Source of the DNA: JBJMQS01 sp045802605
GTDB taxonomy: Bacteria > Planctomycetota > Planctomycetia > Gemmatales > Gemmataceae
Reading direction: 5' to 3'
DNA length: 64,000 bases
Assembly: GCA_045802605.1 (NCBI GenBank)
Contig: JBJMQS010000054.1
Location: 40,848 to 104,847, forward strand
Shown here: piece by piece, positions 37,890 through 45,082 of the stretch
Position numbering within the stretch: position 1 is the stretch's first letter
Layout of the letters: each line of letters begins with the position of its first letter
Made by a program: the position numbers and the translations under genes
Notes under the pieces: model-generated
Seen by the model: the letters and a program-made list of their open reading frames with translations, nothing else
Told to the model about the DNA's origin: nothing
Databases searched by the model: none

Positions 37890-38903
37890 CTAAAACCCGG
37901 CCTTCTCACGCACCAGCTTCATGGTCGCTTGTGCTTCGCCCCGCGCTTTGGCCGCGCCGTCGCGCAGCACCTGTTCAACATAGCTCAAATCCGCGGCGAG
38001 TTGTTTGCGCTTGGCTCGCGCTTCGGCGAAATGGGCGTCGATCTTTTCGAGCAACATCTTCTTCGCGTCGCCGTAGCCCAGTCCGCCGGCACGGTAGCGA
38101 TCCGCCAGCGCCTGTCGTTCGTCGTCGGCAGCGAACAAACTGTAAAGCGCGTAGATCGTCGAATTATCCGGATCCTTCGGCGCTTCCACCGGCGTTGAAT
38201 CGGACACGATGCCCATCACCTGTTTCTTCAGTGCGTTCCCTTCGGCGAAGATGTCGATCGTGTTGCCGTAGGATTTCGACATTTTCTGGCCGTCGGTCCC
38301 CGGCACCTTGCCGCCGGCTTCGACCATGAGGGCCATCGGTTCTGGGAAGACCTCGCCGTAGGTGCGGTTGAAGCGGCCGGCCATGTCGCGGGTCATTTCC
38401 AGATGCTGCACTTGATCCTCGCCGACCGGCACCCAGTGCGAGCGATAGATCAAGATGTCCGCGGCCATCAGCACCGGGTAAGTGAACAGGCCCACGCCCG
38501 GTTCAATGCCGCGATCGACTTTGTCCTTGTACGACGTGGCCCGTTCAAGGAGCCCCATGTTGGTGACACTGGCGAGCATCCACGCCAGTTCGTGCACCTC
38601 CGGCACATCGGACTGACGAAAGAACACGGTTTTCGCGGGGTCGAGGCCAAGTGCGAGATAATCCAGGGCCACATCCAGCGTGTTCTGCTGGCGCTGTTTC
38701 GCGTCGGTCAGCGTGGTCATCGAGTGGTAGTCGGCGATGAAAAAGAACCGCTCAGCATCGGCGTCTTGCGACGCGATGTGCTGCCTGATGGCGCCGAAAT
38801 AATTGCCCAAATGCAGCTTGCCTGAGGGCTGCACGCCGCTCAAGAGCCGGCGACGGTCCGGGGGCAACTTCGCCTGCCGCCATTGGGAATAGTTCATTCG
38901 CAT
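37890..38903 (-). CDS. trpS: Tryptophanyl-tRNA synthetase
   Basis: The 337-residue class I synthetase charges tRNA-Trp. It has LLSGVQPSGKLHLGNYFGAI with the HIGH-like HLGN, the tryptophan-binding region VLMAADILIYRSHWVPVGED, and KMSKS in DGQKMSKSYGNTIDIF. Length is normal for bacterial TrpS. Two Met codons at 38903 and 38897 are possible starts; neither has a clear ribosome-binding site. A palindromic repeat at 38916 lies just upstream. Confidence 0.95.
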   Translation of the reverse strand: MRMNYSQWRQAKLPPDRRRLLSGVQPSGKLHLGNYFGAIRQHIASQDADAERFFFIADYHSMTTLTDAKQRQQNTLDVALDYLALGLDPAKTVFFRQSDVPEVHELAWMLASVTNMGLLERATSYKDKVDRGIEPGVGLFTYPVLMAADILIYRSHWVPVGEDQVQHLEMTRDMAGRFNRTYGEVFPEPMALMVEAGGKVPGTDGQKMSKSYGNTIDIFAEGNALKKQVMGIVSDSTPVEAPKDPDNSTIYALYSLFAADDERQALADRYRAGGLGYGDAKKMLLEKIDAHFAEARAKRKQLAADLSYVEQVLRDGAAKARGEAQATMKLVREKAGF

Positions 38904-38915
38904 GATTTCGTTTTA

Positions 38916-38970
38916 GTAGGTCCGCCCTGCCGGGGCGGTCCCGAAGTCCCGTCCGGCAGACGGGACCTAC
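38916..38970. repeat. Short palindromic repeat between divergent genes
   Basis: GTAGGTCCGCCCTGCCGGGG and its inverted partner ending GACGGGACCTAC (38961-38970) form a nested hairpin of about 55 bases. It sits in the 99-base gap between trpS and the gene at 39003, which are divergent, so it may overlap their promoters. Confidence 0.8.
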
Positions 38971-39002
38971 TTGGCAGCCGTCATTCAGCGTAAAGTAACC
39001 GC

Positions 39003-39770
39003 ATGGAAGGCACTGCACCGCCGGAAAAGGTTCGCGTCATCCTGGTCGAAGCGCTGAAAATCGCGCTCGCGGCACCGGAAGAAATGCTGCTCGTCCGCAC
39101 TGGCAAGCTGCCGGGCTTGTTTCAATCCCGCAGCGGCGTCCAGGGCGAAGCGATTGATTGGGCCCTGGAGCACAAATTCCTGGAAGTCGTTCGTCAGGAA
39201 GATAAGGGCAAGATCGTTCACGAATATGCCCGCATCGCACCGGCAGGCTTAGAGTTCCTGCACGCATGCGAATCCCCTCGGGCCGTGCTCGCCGAGTTGC
39301 GCGAAGCGTTGGCGGTGACGCGGGCCGGGGTGCCGGTGTTTCTCGAAGACCTGCGGCAAGAGATGGTGAACGTCGGCGATCGGCTGGCGAAGGAAGTCGC
39401 CGCGATGACCCGGGAACTGGATGCGTTGAGCAAGCGGATCGAAGGTGCGATTCGCCGCGCTGATTCCGTCGGGCCGGGCTGGCCCGAAGGCGCGACGGAT
39501 GTCGTGCCCTGGGCCATCTCGGCGCTGGCGTATCTCGACAAGCGCCGCGAGACAGGCCCGGCCGGCGACTGCCCGCTGCCGGAATTGTTCTCGGCCACGC
39601 AACGCCGCCACAATGATTTGACCATCACACAATTTCACGATGGCCTGCGCCGGCTGGTAGAATTCAAGGCGCTGCGGCTCAAACCGTATCCCGGCTCCGC
39701 GGCGAATATTCCTGAACCGGAATATGCGCTGCCTGAAGGGGCCGGGTTTTTGTATTTCGCGGTGAGGTAA
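39003..39770 (+). CDS. Helical protein with coiled-coil region, unknown function
   Basis: The 255-residue soluble protein has an N-terminal helical part (EKVRVILVEALKIALAAPEE) and a winged-helix-like start (GEAIDWALEHKFLEVVRQED, then KGKIVHEYARIAPAGLEFLH). A predicted coiled coil covers about 100-150 (EMVNVGDRLAKEVAAMTREL). The C-terminal third again resembles a small wHTH (ITQFHDGLRRLVEFKALRLK). DNA binding is possible but unproven. It is followed after five bases by the DUF2237 gene. Confidence 0.6.
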   Translation: MEGTAPPEKVRVILVEALKIALAAPEEMLLVRTGKLPGLFQSRSGVQGEAIDWALEHKFLEVVRQEDKGKIVHEYARIAPAGLEFLHACESPRAVLAELREALAVTRAGVPVFLEDLRQEMVNVGDRLAKEVAAMTRELDALSKRIEGAIRRADSVGPGWPEGATDVVPWAISALAYLDKRRETGPAGDCPLPELFSATQRRHNDLTITQFHDGLRRLVEFKALRLKPYPGSAANIPEPEYALPEGAGFLYFAVR

Positions 39771-39775
39771 CTCGA

Positions 39776-40153
39776 ATGCCTGGTGGTAAAAACGTACTCG
39801 GCGGCGATCTCGCCGAATGTTGTCGCGATCCGTTGACCGGCTTCATGCGCAGCGGCCGTTGCGAAACTGGCCCCGGCGATGCCGGCGTTCACGTCGTCTG
39901 CGCCCAGATGACGGCTGAGTTCTTGGAATTCAGCGTCGAGCAGGGCAACGATCTTGTCACGCCGATGCCGGAGTACGATTTCCCGGGGCTGAAGCCGGGC
40001 AATTGCTGGTGCCTCTGTGCCGCTCGCTGGCAGGAAGCGCTCGAAGCCGGCGTGGCCCCGCCCGTGAATCTGCACGCCACACACATGTCGGCGCTCGAAT
40101 TCGTTTCGCTCGATGACTTGAAGGCGCACGCCCTAAACACGCGCACAAAATAA
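39776..40153 (+). CDS. DUF2237 family protein
   Basis: The 125-residue protein matches DUF2237 along its length: MPGGKNVLGGDLAECCRDPL at the start, the TGFMRSGRCETGPGDAGVHV segment, CAQMTAEFLEFSVEQGNDLV, and FPGLKPGNCWCLCAARWQEA. The conserved cysteines and the W..A..AG..P pattern are present. The family is cytoplasmic and uncharacterised. It is closely spaced after the helical gene at 39003. Confidence 0.9.
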   Translation: MPGGKNVLGGDLAECCRDPLTGFMRSGRCETGPGDAGVHVVCAQMTAEFLEFSVEQGNDLVTPMPEYDFPGLKPGNCWCLCAARWQEALEAGVAPPVNLHATHMSALEFVSLDDLKAHALNTRTK

Positions 40154-40160
40154 TGGATCT

Positions 40161-40233
40161 AAGAGCGTCGAGGCGTCAGCCCGACGTGGATTTCCACAGC
40201 AAAGACACGTCGGCCTGACGCCTCGACGCTCTT
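40161..40233. repeat. Inverted repeat family A, copy 3
   Basis: The arms 40161-40188 and 40206-40233 repeat the GTCGAGGCGTCAGCCCGACG unit in inverted orientation with one mismatch. It begins eight bases after the DUF2237 stop and lies upstream of the parvulin gene, where it may act as a terminator. Confidence 0.88.
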
Positions 40234-40306
40234 CAACTCGTCTTGCGTAATCCACCAAACTCGCTATATACCCTGGTCGGCAAGGATGCCTTTCGAGGGT
40301 TCCACG

Positions 40307-41500
40307 ATGGTCCGTCACGCGCACGCCGCAAGCTGGACGCTGGGGCTGTGCTTGATTGCAGGGTGTATGGGCAGCCGCAGCGCGTGCCGCGACGCGGCCG
40401 TGCCCGACGCCAAGAGTGTCTTGCATGATGATGGGCCCAATCTCCTGCCGCCAATGCCCGTGGCAACGACGGGCCCGACCCGTGGCCAAATGCCCGAACG
40501 GCCGGCTGCTCCCGCTACACCCGTAACGCAAACGTCCGCCTCGATTGGCCGCACCGATCCGCAGCTCGCGGTTCGTATCCGCGCGCATGTCAACGGCTTG
40601 CCGATCATGGATGACGAAGTGCGCGAGGCGATGGTCATGCACATGGGCGAGTTGGCCCAGATGCCCGATTCCCGCCGAGCGGCCGCGTTCCAGGAAATGA
40701 CGACGCGCGAGATCGATCGTCTCATCGAGCGCGAGCTGATCTTGCAGGACGCTTTTACCAAAATCAAAGAGATCAAGAAGCCGCAGTTGATTGAGGAATT
40801 GAAGCGTGAGGCGGCCAAGGAAGCCGACAAGCGACTCAAAGAGATTAAGAAGGCGACCAAGACCACGACCGATGAAGAATTCACGGCCTTTCTCAAACAA
40901 CAGGGTCTATCGGCTGAGGGATTGCGCCGGCAAACCGAACGCAATTTCATGATGACGGAGTACATTCGCAACGTCATCTATCCGAGCATTCAGCGCATCA
41001 GTCTGCAGCACGTGCGCGATTTCTACGAAGAAAATCCGAAGCTGTTCGAGGTGCCCGACCGCGTGAAATGGCTCGACATTTTCGTCGATGCGAGCCGCTT
41101 TCCCGACGTCGCAGCCGCCCGGCAGCATGCTGAGAAACTGGCCGAGCGAGCCCGCAACGGCGAGGACTTCGCCGGGCTGGTCAAGCAATTTGACCACGGC
41201 GACAGCAGCCTGCGTAGCGGCGTCGGCATTGGCCAGAAGCGCGGCGAAATTCAGCCGACTGTTGCCGAGGCCGTGGTGTTTTCGCTGAAGGCCGGTGAAG
41301 TGGGTCCGATCATCGACATGGGCTTCGGCTTCCACGTCGTCAAAGTGGTCGAGCGCGATTTCGCGGGCGTAGAACCGTTCGACGAAAAGTGCCAGCTCAA
41401 GGCGAAGAAGATGCTCGGCAATCAAATCGCCGAGCGCGAGTACAACCGCATTGTGAGTGACCTGAAACGCACCGCAACGGTCGTCGTCTATCCAAACTAA
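40307..41500 (+). CDS. Parvulin-type peptidylprolyl isomerase lipoprotein
   Basis: From the ATG at 40307 the protein has 397 residues. It begins MVRHAHAASWTLGLCLIAGC, with a lipobox LIAGC, so it is probably a lipoprotein. A SurA/PpiD-like helical chaperone region spans about 70-230 (REIDRLIERELILQDAFTKI). The parvulin (PpiC) domain at about 245-355 has WLDIFVDASRFPDVAAARQH, GEDFAGLVKQFDHGDSSLRS and VGPIIDMGFGFHVVKVVERD. It would assist folding of exported proteins. An upstream ATG at 40286 would add seven residues. AGGG precedes the chosen start. Confidence 0.9.
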   Translation: MVRHAHAASWTLGLCLIAGCMGSRSACRDAAVPDAKSVLHDDGPNLLPPMPVATTGPTRGQMPERPAAPATPVTQTSASIGRTDPQLAVRIRAHVNGLPIMDDEVREAMVMHMGELAQMPDSRRAAAFQEMTTREIDRLIERELILQDAFTKIKEIKKPQLIEELKREAAKEADKRLKEIKKATKTTTDEEFTAFLKQQGLSAEGLRRQTERNFMMTEYIRNVIYPSIQRISLQHVRDFYEENPKLFEVPDRVKWLDIFVDASRFPDVAAARQHAEKLAERARNGEDFAGLVKQFDHGDSSLRSGVGIGQKRGEIQPTVAEAVVFSLKAGEVGPIIDMGFGFHVVKVVERDFAGVEPFDEKCQLKAKKMLGNQIAEREYNRIVSDLKRTATVVVYPN

Positions 41501-41590
41501 GAAATTGAACCGCAGAGAACGCAGAGAGCGCTGAGAAAACAAACAAGGTATTTTCTCAGCGCTCTCTGCGTTCTCTGCGGTTCAATTCTT
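41499..41590. repeat. Palindrome between convergent genes (CGCAGAGAGCGCTGAGAA type, copy 2)
   Basis: Arms at 41499-41539 and 41551-41590 carry AACCGCAGAGAACGCAGAGA in inverted orientation and are almost perfect. The left end shares the stop region of the parvulin gene, and the right arm contains the TGA (41582-41584) and last codons of the lipoprotein gene at 41582. It is closely related to the element at 35619. Confidence 0.92.
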
Positions 41591-41959
41591 CTTGTTTTCG
41601 TCTCCGACCATCACGACCACTGGCTCGCCATCGGGGAAGCGTAACACAGTAGCATCCGCCTCGCTGACGAGGGTTTTTACGGCCTTGCGGAATTGTTCGT
41701 ATTGGCCGGCAATTTGGTCGCGCTCGGCCGAGACCTGTTTGAGCTTCAAAATCGTCTCTTCGGCCTTCGCCAGTTTGTCGCGGGCCTGATCGCGGGCGAC
41801 GATCACGCCGTGCAGATCGTCCTCCAGCCGCGTGCTCTTGGCTTCCAGGGCCTTGATGCGGTCGAGCAGTGCCGCTCGGTGGGCCGTCTCCTGGGAGCAG
41901 CCCCAGGCGGCCACGACAGTCACGAAAGCGGCAGTAATCACAGCGTAAGCGCGGTTCAT
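41582..41959 (-). CDS. Small coiled-coil lipoprotein
   Basis: The 125-residue protein starts MNRAYAVITAAFVTVVAAWG with Cys next (lipobox AAWGC, residue 21). A long heptad-pattern helix follows at about 30-95, ALLDRIKALEAKSTRLEDDL, then ILKLKQVSAERDQIAGQYEQ. It ends DENKKN. The ATG at 41959 has CGAGGAG about ten bases upstream; the frame extends to 42019. It is probably an anchored periplasmic coiled-coil. The last two codons and the stop lie in a palindromic repeat. Confidence 0.72.
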   Translation of the reverse strand: MNRAYAVITAAFVTVVAAWGCSQETAHRAALLDRIKALEAKSTRLEDDLHGVIVARDQARDKLAKAEETILKLKQVSAERDQIAGQYEQFRKAVKTLVSEADATVLRFPDGEPVVVMVGDENKKN

Positions 41960-42017
41960 TAGGTGCGGCTCCTCGGGGTACTTTTCCGATCGGCTAAGAT
42001 GGGCCGCCCGCTCCAGC

Positions 42018-42096
42018 AAGGATGCACGATGAAGGACGAAGGATGAAAAGCCGAGCCGTTTTATTCATCCTTCATCCTTCCACCTTCATCCTTCTT
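42018..42096. repeat. GAAGGATGAA-type palindromic repeat at the DUF4381 3' end
   Basis: AAGGATGCACGATGAAGGAC with its purine-rich extension (42018-42050) is mirrored by the pyrimidine-rich TTCATCCTTCATCCTTCC stretch (42064-42096). The second arm codes the last residues of the DUF4381 protein and its stop. Confidence 0.8.
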
Positions 42097-42567
42097 CCTT
42101 TCGGTCTGAACCAAACCTTGCGCTCGCTGGACAAGTTCCGACCATGCCGCTTGTGTCGGCAACACGCCCGCAAACCGGGCGCGGTCGCACGGGTCGAGCA
42201 CGTCGCGCCACTCAGTGGCAATATCCGTCGGCAGTTGCACCAACAATTCCGGCGTCGTGAGCCGTAACGCGTCCACCCCATGGACGCGCACGATGTAACG
42301 GCGACTCAGTTGATCCAGCGCGGCCAATGCTTCGGCCGTGGGTTCGGTTGGAAGTGCTGACAGAGCCGCTCGCGCCTCCGCGCCGGGCGGTAGATTTGGA
42401 GTGGTTCGCCGTCGTCGCGGCCAGAAAATGACAATCCCGGCGAAAAGAACGCCCGAGAGCGAAATCGCGATCCACCACGCCAGTGGCGACTCCGGCGGCA
42501 CCGGCGACAACTCCGGGCCAGTGACGCCGTGGAGCTTGCTGAGCAGTTCATCCGGCGGCGTCTTCAT
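42061..42567 (-). CDS. DUF4381-like membrane protein of the Bat-type cluster
   Basis: The 168-residue protein has one membrane segment (about 32-50, WWIAISLSGVLFAGIVIFW) and a cytoplasmic helical domain with LAALDQLSRRYIVRVHGVD and LTTPELLVQLPTDIATEW, as in DUF4381 proteins of Bat (aerotolerance) operons. The C-terminal KKDEGGRMKDE is encoded by a palindromic repeat and is probably not part of the family core. It overlaps the DUF58 gene by four bases and is the last gene of the operon. Confidence 0.78.
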   Translation of the reverse strand: MKTPPDELLSKLHGVTGPELSPVPPESPLAWWIAISLSGVLFAGIVIFWPRRRRTTPNLPPGAEARAALSALPTEPTAEALAALDQLSRRYIVRVHGVDALRLTTPELLVQLPTDIATEWRDVLDPCDRARFAGVLPTQAAWSELVQRAQGLVQTERKKDEGGRMKDE

Positions 42568-43475
42568 CGCCGCTGCTCGCGACGATGGAAGAATTCCAAG
42601 AGTGATTCGAGATGCCCACCCGCAGTCGAGATATCCACAATGTCAACACCGGCGCTGCGGAGCATCGCGTTCACCGTTTCTCGCCGTGACCCGGCCGCTC
42701 GGGCATAAGCTTCACGCACGCTCGGCTTGCTGGTGTTGAGCAGCACCGTGCCGCCGGTCTCCGCGTCGGCAAGCTGAACCAAACCCGCTTTCGGAAAATG
42801 ATCCTCGGCAGGATCACGCACGACCACCGCCACCAAATCATGCTTGCGCCCGGGCACCCGCAAAGCGGCCGCACAATCCGGATCGCGAAAATCGCTGAGG
42901 AGAAACACCACCGCGCGACGACGCCGGCGCAACACAGCGAGGGCGGCATTGATCGACGTTCGCCGGCTCTTCGCGCGAAACGTGAACAATTCACGAACGA
43001 CACGCCGCGCGTGCCGGTCGCCTTTGTTCGGCAAAATGATCTGCTCAGCGGTATCGCTGAAGTGAATCAGCCCCACCCGATCGCCCTGAGCCGCCGCCGC
43101 GAACGCCACCAGGGCCCCCACCTCCGCCGCGCACTGCCTCTTGGATTGAGTGATGGCCAGTTGCTTTTCATTCTCACTTCTGACTTCTGAATTCTTACTT
43201 CGAAAACTCTGGCTGCCGCTGGCATCGACCAAAAGCCAAACGACTTGCTCCCGCTCCTCGACAAAACGCTTAACATGCGGCACCCCGGTCCGGGCCGTCA
43301 CGTTCCAATCGAAATGGCGAATGTCATCGCCCGGCTGATACATCCGCACCTCGGCAAACGTCAGCCCAGTCCCGCGGATCGCGCTCTCATACGCCCCAGC
43401 CAACCGCTCGCGCGCCAGATGGCGAGCGCGAAGCGTGAGGCGGCGGACCAGGCGGAGGAGGGGATCAGGGAGCAT
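42564..43475 (-). CDS. DUF58 domain protein with repeat-derived insert
   Basis: The 303-residue protein has the DUF58 core: GTGLTFAEVRMYQPGDDIRH, FDWNVTARTGVPHVKRFVEE, then a von Willebrand-like strand VVWLLVDASGSQSF. In the family a MIDAS-like D.S.S motif is followed by a helix. Here residues about 90-110 (SKNSEVRSENEKQ) are encoded by a repeat and separate this motif from the conserved CAAEVGALVAFAAAAQGDRV helix. It sits in the Bat-type operon, between the BatE-like and DUF4381 genes, overlapping both. Confidence 0.85.
   Translation of the reverse strand: MLPDPLLRLVRRLTLRARHLARERLAGAYESAIRGTGLTFAEVRMYQPGDDIRHFDWNVTARTGVPHVKRFVEEREQVVWLLVDASGSQSFRSKNSEVRSENEKQLAITQSKRQCAAEVGALVAFAAAAQGDRVGLIHFSDTAEQIILPNKGDRHARRVVRELFTFRAKSRRTSINAALAVLRRRRRAVVFLLSDFRDPDCAAALRVPGRKHDLVAVVVRDPAEDHFPKAGLVQLADAETGGTVLLNTSKPSVREAYARAAGSRRETVNAMLRSAGVDIVDISTAGGHLESLLEFFHRREQRR
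43145..43206. repeat. AGAAGTCAGAAGTGAGAA-type repeat inside the DUF58 gene
   Basis: On the minus strand this segment reads AAGAATTCAGAAGTCAGAAG and continues with GTGAGAATGAAAAGCAAC. Its translation SKNSEVRSENEKQ is a peptide of the kind produced by a widespread interspersed repeat. It is in frame with DUF58 and adds no stop. Confidence 0.7.
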
Positions 43476-44115
43476 AAGTGCTAATCACCGTGTGCGGGGA
43501 CAAAGACTGAAAGACCCAGCCCTGGACGCCGCTAGCCAATTCTAATTGTGTCCAATCACCACGTTGAATGAGTCGTCGTGCCTCAGTCCCTCGGGGCAAC
43601 CGGATAATTTCTGGGTATTCGATGCCGTTGCCGCTTCGCAACGGTGTTTCAATCAACATTACCACGAATGGGGCTTTCAATTCGTGCTCCATCCGCTCAC
43701 GTTGGACGAAAAGTGATGTGAATGTTATCAGCGTTGGAATGGCAAGGAGGCAACTAATTCGCAGCCAGCGCGCACGACGAGACAATGCCCACGCGGCAAT
43801 CGCGAAACAAAAAGCCAGATACGCAAAAAAACAGATGACAAACATCAAAGGATGAAGTAGCCACCCCGGATACCATGTTTCCTCTGGCCTAAGCAATTCA
43901 GCATTGAGACCGGATGGTATCGCAACTTGCGCCCGTGCCAAAGCCATGCCTTCAGAGCCTTTGACATGCCATGGTTGCCGTATGAGAGTTCCGCGGAAAT
44001 TCACAATAGCAGTAGGGTAATCCCCGTGCTGCAGCGCGACGCAGGCATAACAAAATTGCTCCTCGGCTTTCGGTAAATAAGTCGCAGAAATGGCAAGCAG
44101 CACGAAGTACGTCAT
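43465..44115 (-). CDS. BatE-like membrane protein with SH3-like C-terminus
   Basis: The 216-residue protein has a TPR-like N-terminal part (EEQFCYACVALQHGDYPTAI), two membrane segments (about 90-112 and 118-138), and a C-terminal SH3-like region GTEARRLIQRGDWTQLELAS followed by GVQGWVFQSL. This order resembles BatE proteins. It overlaps the BatD-like gene by four bases and the DUF58 gene by eleven, so all are translationally coupled. Confidence 0.68.
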   Translation of the reverse strand: MTYFVLLAISATYLPKAEEQFCYACVALQHGDYPTAIVNFRGTLIRQPWHVKGSEGMALARAQVAIPSGLNAELLRPEETWYPGWLLHPLMFVICFFAYLAFCFAIAAWALSRRARWLRISCLLAIPTLITFTSLFVQRERMEHELKAPFVVMLIETPLRSGNGIEYPEIIRLPRGTEARRLIQRGDWTQLELASGVQGWVFQSLSPHTVISTYAP

Positions 44116-44885
44116 TGTTTCGGCCTCCAGTCCCGCTCTTTCCTAAGCGAACCATCATTCATTGAGATCATTAAGTAGTGCTGTTCCTTCAACATTTGCT
44201 GTTTCCGACGTTCGATCCGATACCAAACTGCACTGCAAAGCGGCGGCGTTACCGCTGCGAGCACGATTATCCAAACCGGCATTACGTCATTGGTCTTCGA
44301 ATCTGAAATGTGAATCAACGTGCAAATCCAATCGAACCAACTGTCGGGTTTATCCCGTAAGGCTAGGATATCGTTGTAGGTCAATGAGTTTTTCTCGATC
44401 CACGTGAGGACTTGTTGCGGAACTTCAGGGTGGATTTCAGGTGGTGGATCATCGATGTCTAGAGAGATTGCCTGCGAAAACGTCGTCTGAAAACCACGAG
44501 ACATTGGGCGTATCGACGGATTGAAGTAAACGAGTTTGATACGCGGTATCACGTTTACTATTTCGGCCTCGCGTGCCCGAAGTACGAACTCAAATTCCTG
44601 CCCTTTCGGTTCGTGCAACAGTGTGGAACCGCGAACCTCTATCGTAAATCGCTTAATGAACTCTGGATCGTCCTCTAGGTTAAGCGTTTTTACTGCGGAG
44701 AGATCACCGGCGCCAGTGATTCTGACCTTAAAGGTGATTGGCTCACTTACTTTTGTTTTCGTCGGCTCCGCGGTCGCGGTCACCTCAAATGGCCCGCCAA
44801 CTGCGCCGGAGAAATCCACGGGCCGGCCGGCGACTGGCACCGGGTCGGCGGCGAGTAGGACAGCGAGTAGCGGGATCGCGAACAT
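44112..44885 (-). CDS. BatD-like protein
   Basis: The 257-residue protein has a short leader (MFAIPLLAVLLAADPVPVAG) and an immunoglobulin-like beta region with FEVTATAEPTKTKVSEPITF, KVRITGAGDLSAVKTLNL and ILPRIKLVYFNP-like strands (VIPRIKLVYFNPSIRP), as in BatD ('oxygen tolerance') proteins. One membrane segment near residues 205-225 (VMPVWIIVLAAVTPPLC) anchors it. BatD proteins are normally longer, so this is a shortened version. Confidence 0.72.
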   Translation of the reverse strand: MFAIPLLAVLLAADPVPVAGRPVDFSGAVGGPFEVTATAEPTKTKVSEPITFKVRITGAGDLSAVKTLNLEDDPEFIKRFTIEVRGSTLLHEPKGQEFEFVLRAREAEIVNVIPRIKLVYFNPSIRPMSRGFQTTFSQAISLDIDDPPPEIHPEVPQQVLTWIEKNSLTYNDILALRDKPDSWFDWICTLIHISDSKTNDVMPVWIIVLAAVTPPLCSAVWYRIERRKQQMLKEQHYLMISMNDGSLRKERDWRPKQ

Positions 44886-44900
44886 TCTCAGGGTTCATGG

Positions 44901-45004
44901 CACGGCGGGGGTAAACCCCGCCGCTCTTTTTGGATTCAAGGAACTCTTTCGATATTTACGAAGCGCTTTCATGTCTTAAGGAGCGGCGGGGTTTATCCCC
45001 GCCG
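44901..45004. repeat. Inverted repeat in the Bat operon gap
   Basis: CGGCGGGGGTAAACCCCGCC near 44903-44922 and GCGGCGGGGTTTATCCCCGC near 44983-45002 are inverted copies, and each is also palindromic. They occupy the 197-base gap between the BatD-like gene and the upstream VWA gene and could attenuate transcription between the two halves of the cluster. Confidence 0.82.
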
Positions 45005-45082
45005 GGGCGCTGGCGGACTCGCGCCCGTCCGGCCCCGCTCGCTCTGTCTTCCATCGTAGCAAGCGACGCCTTGCCCCATGCA

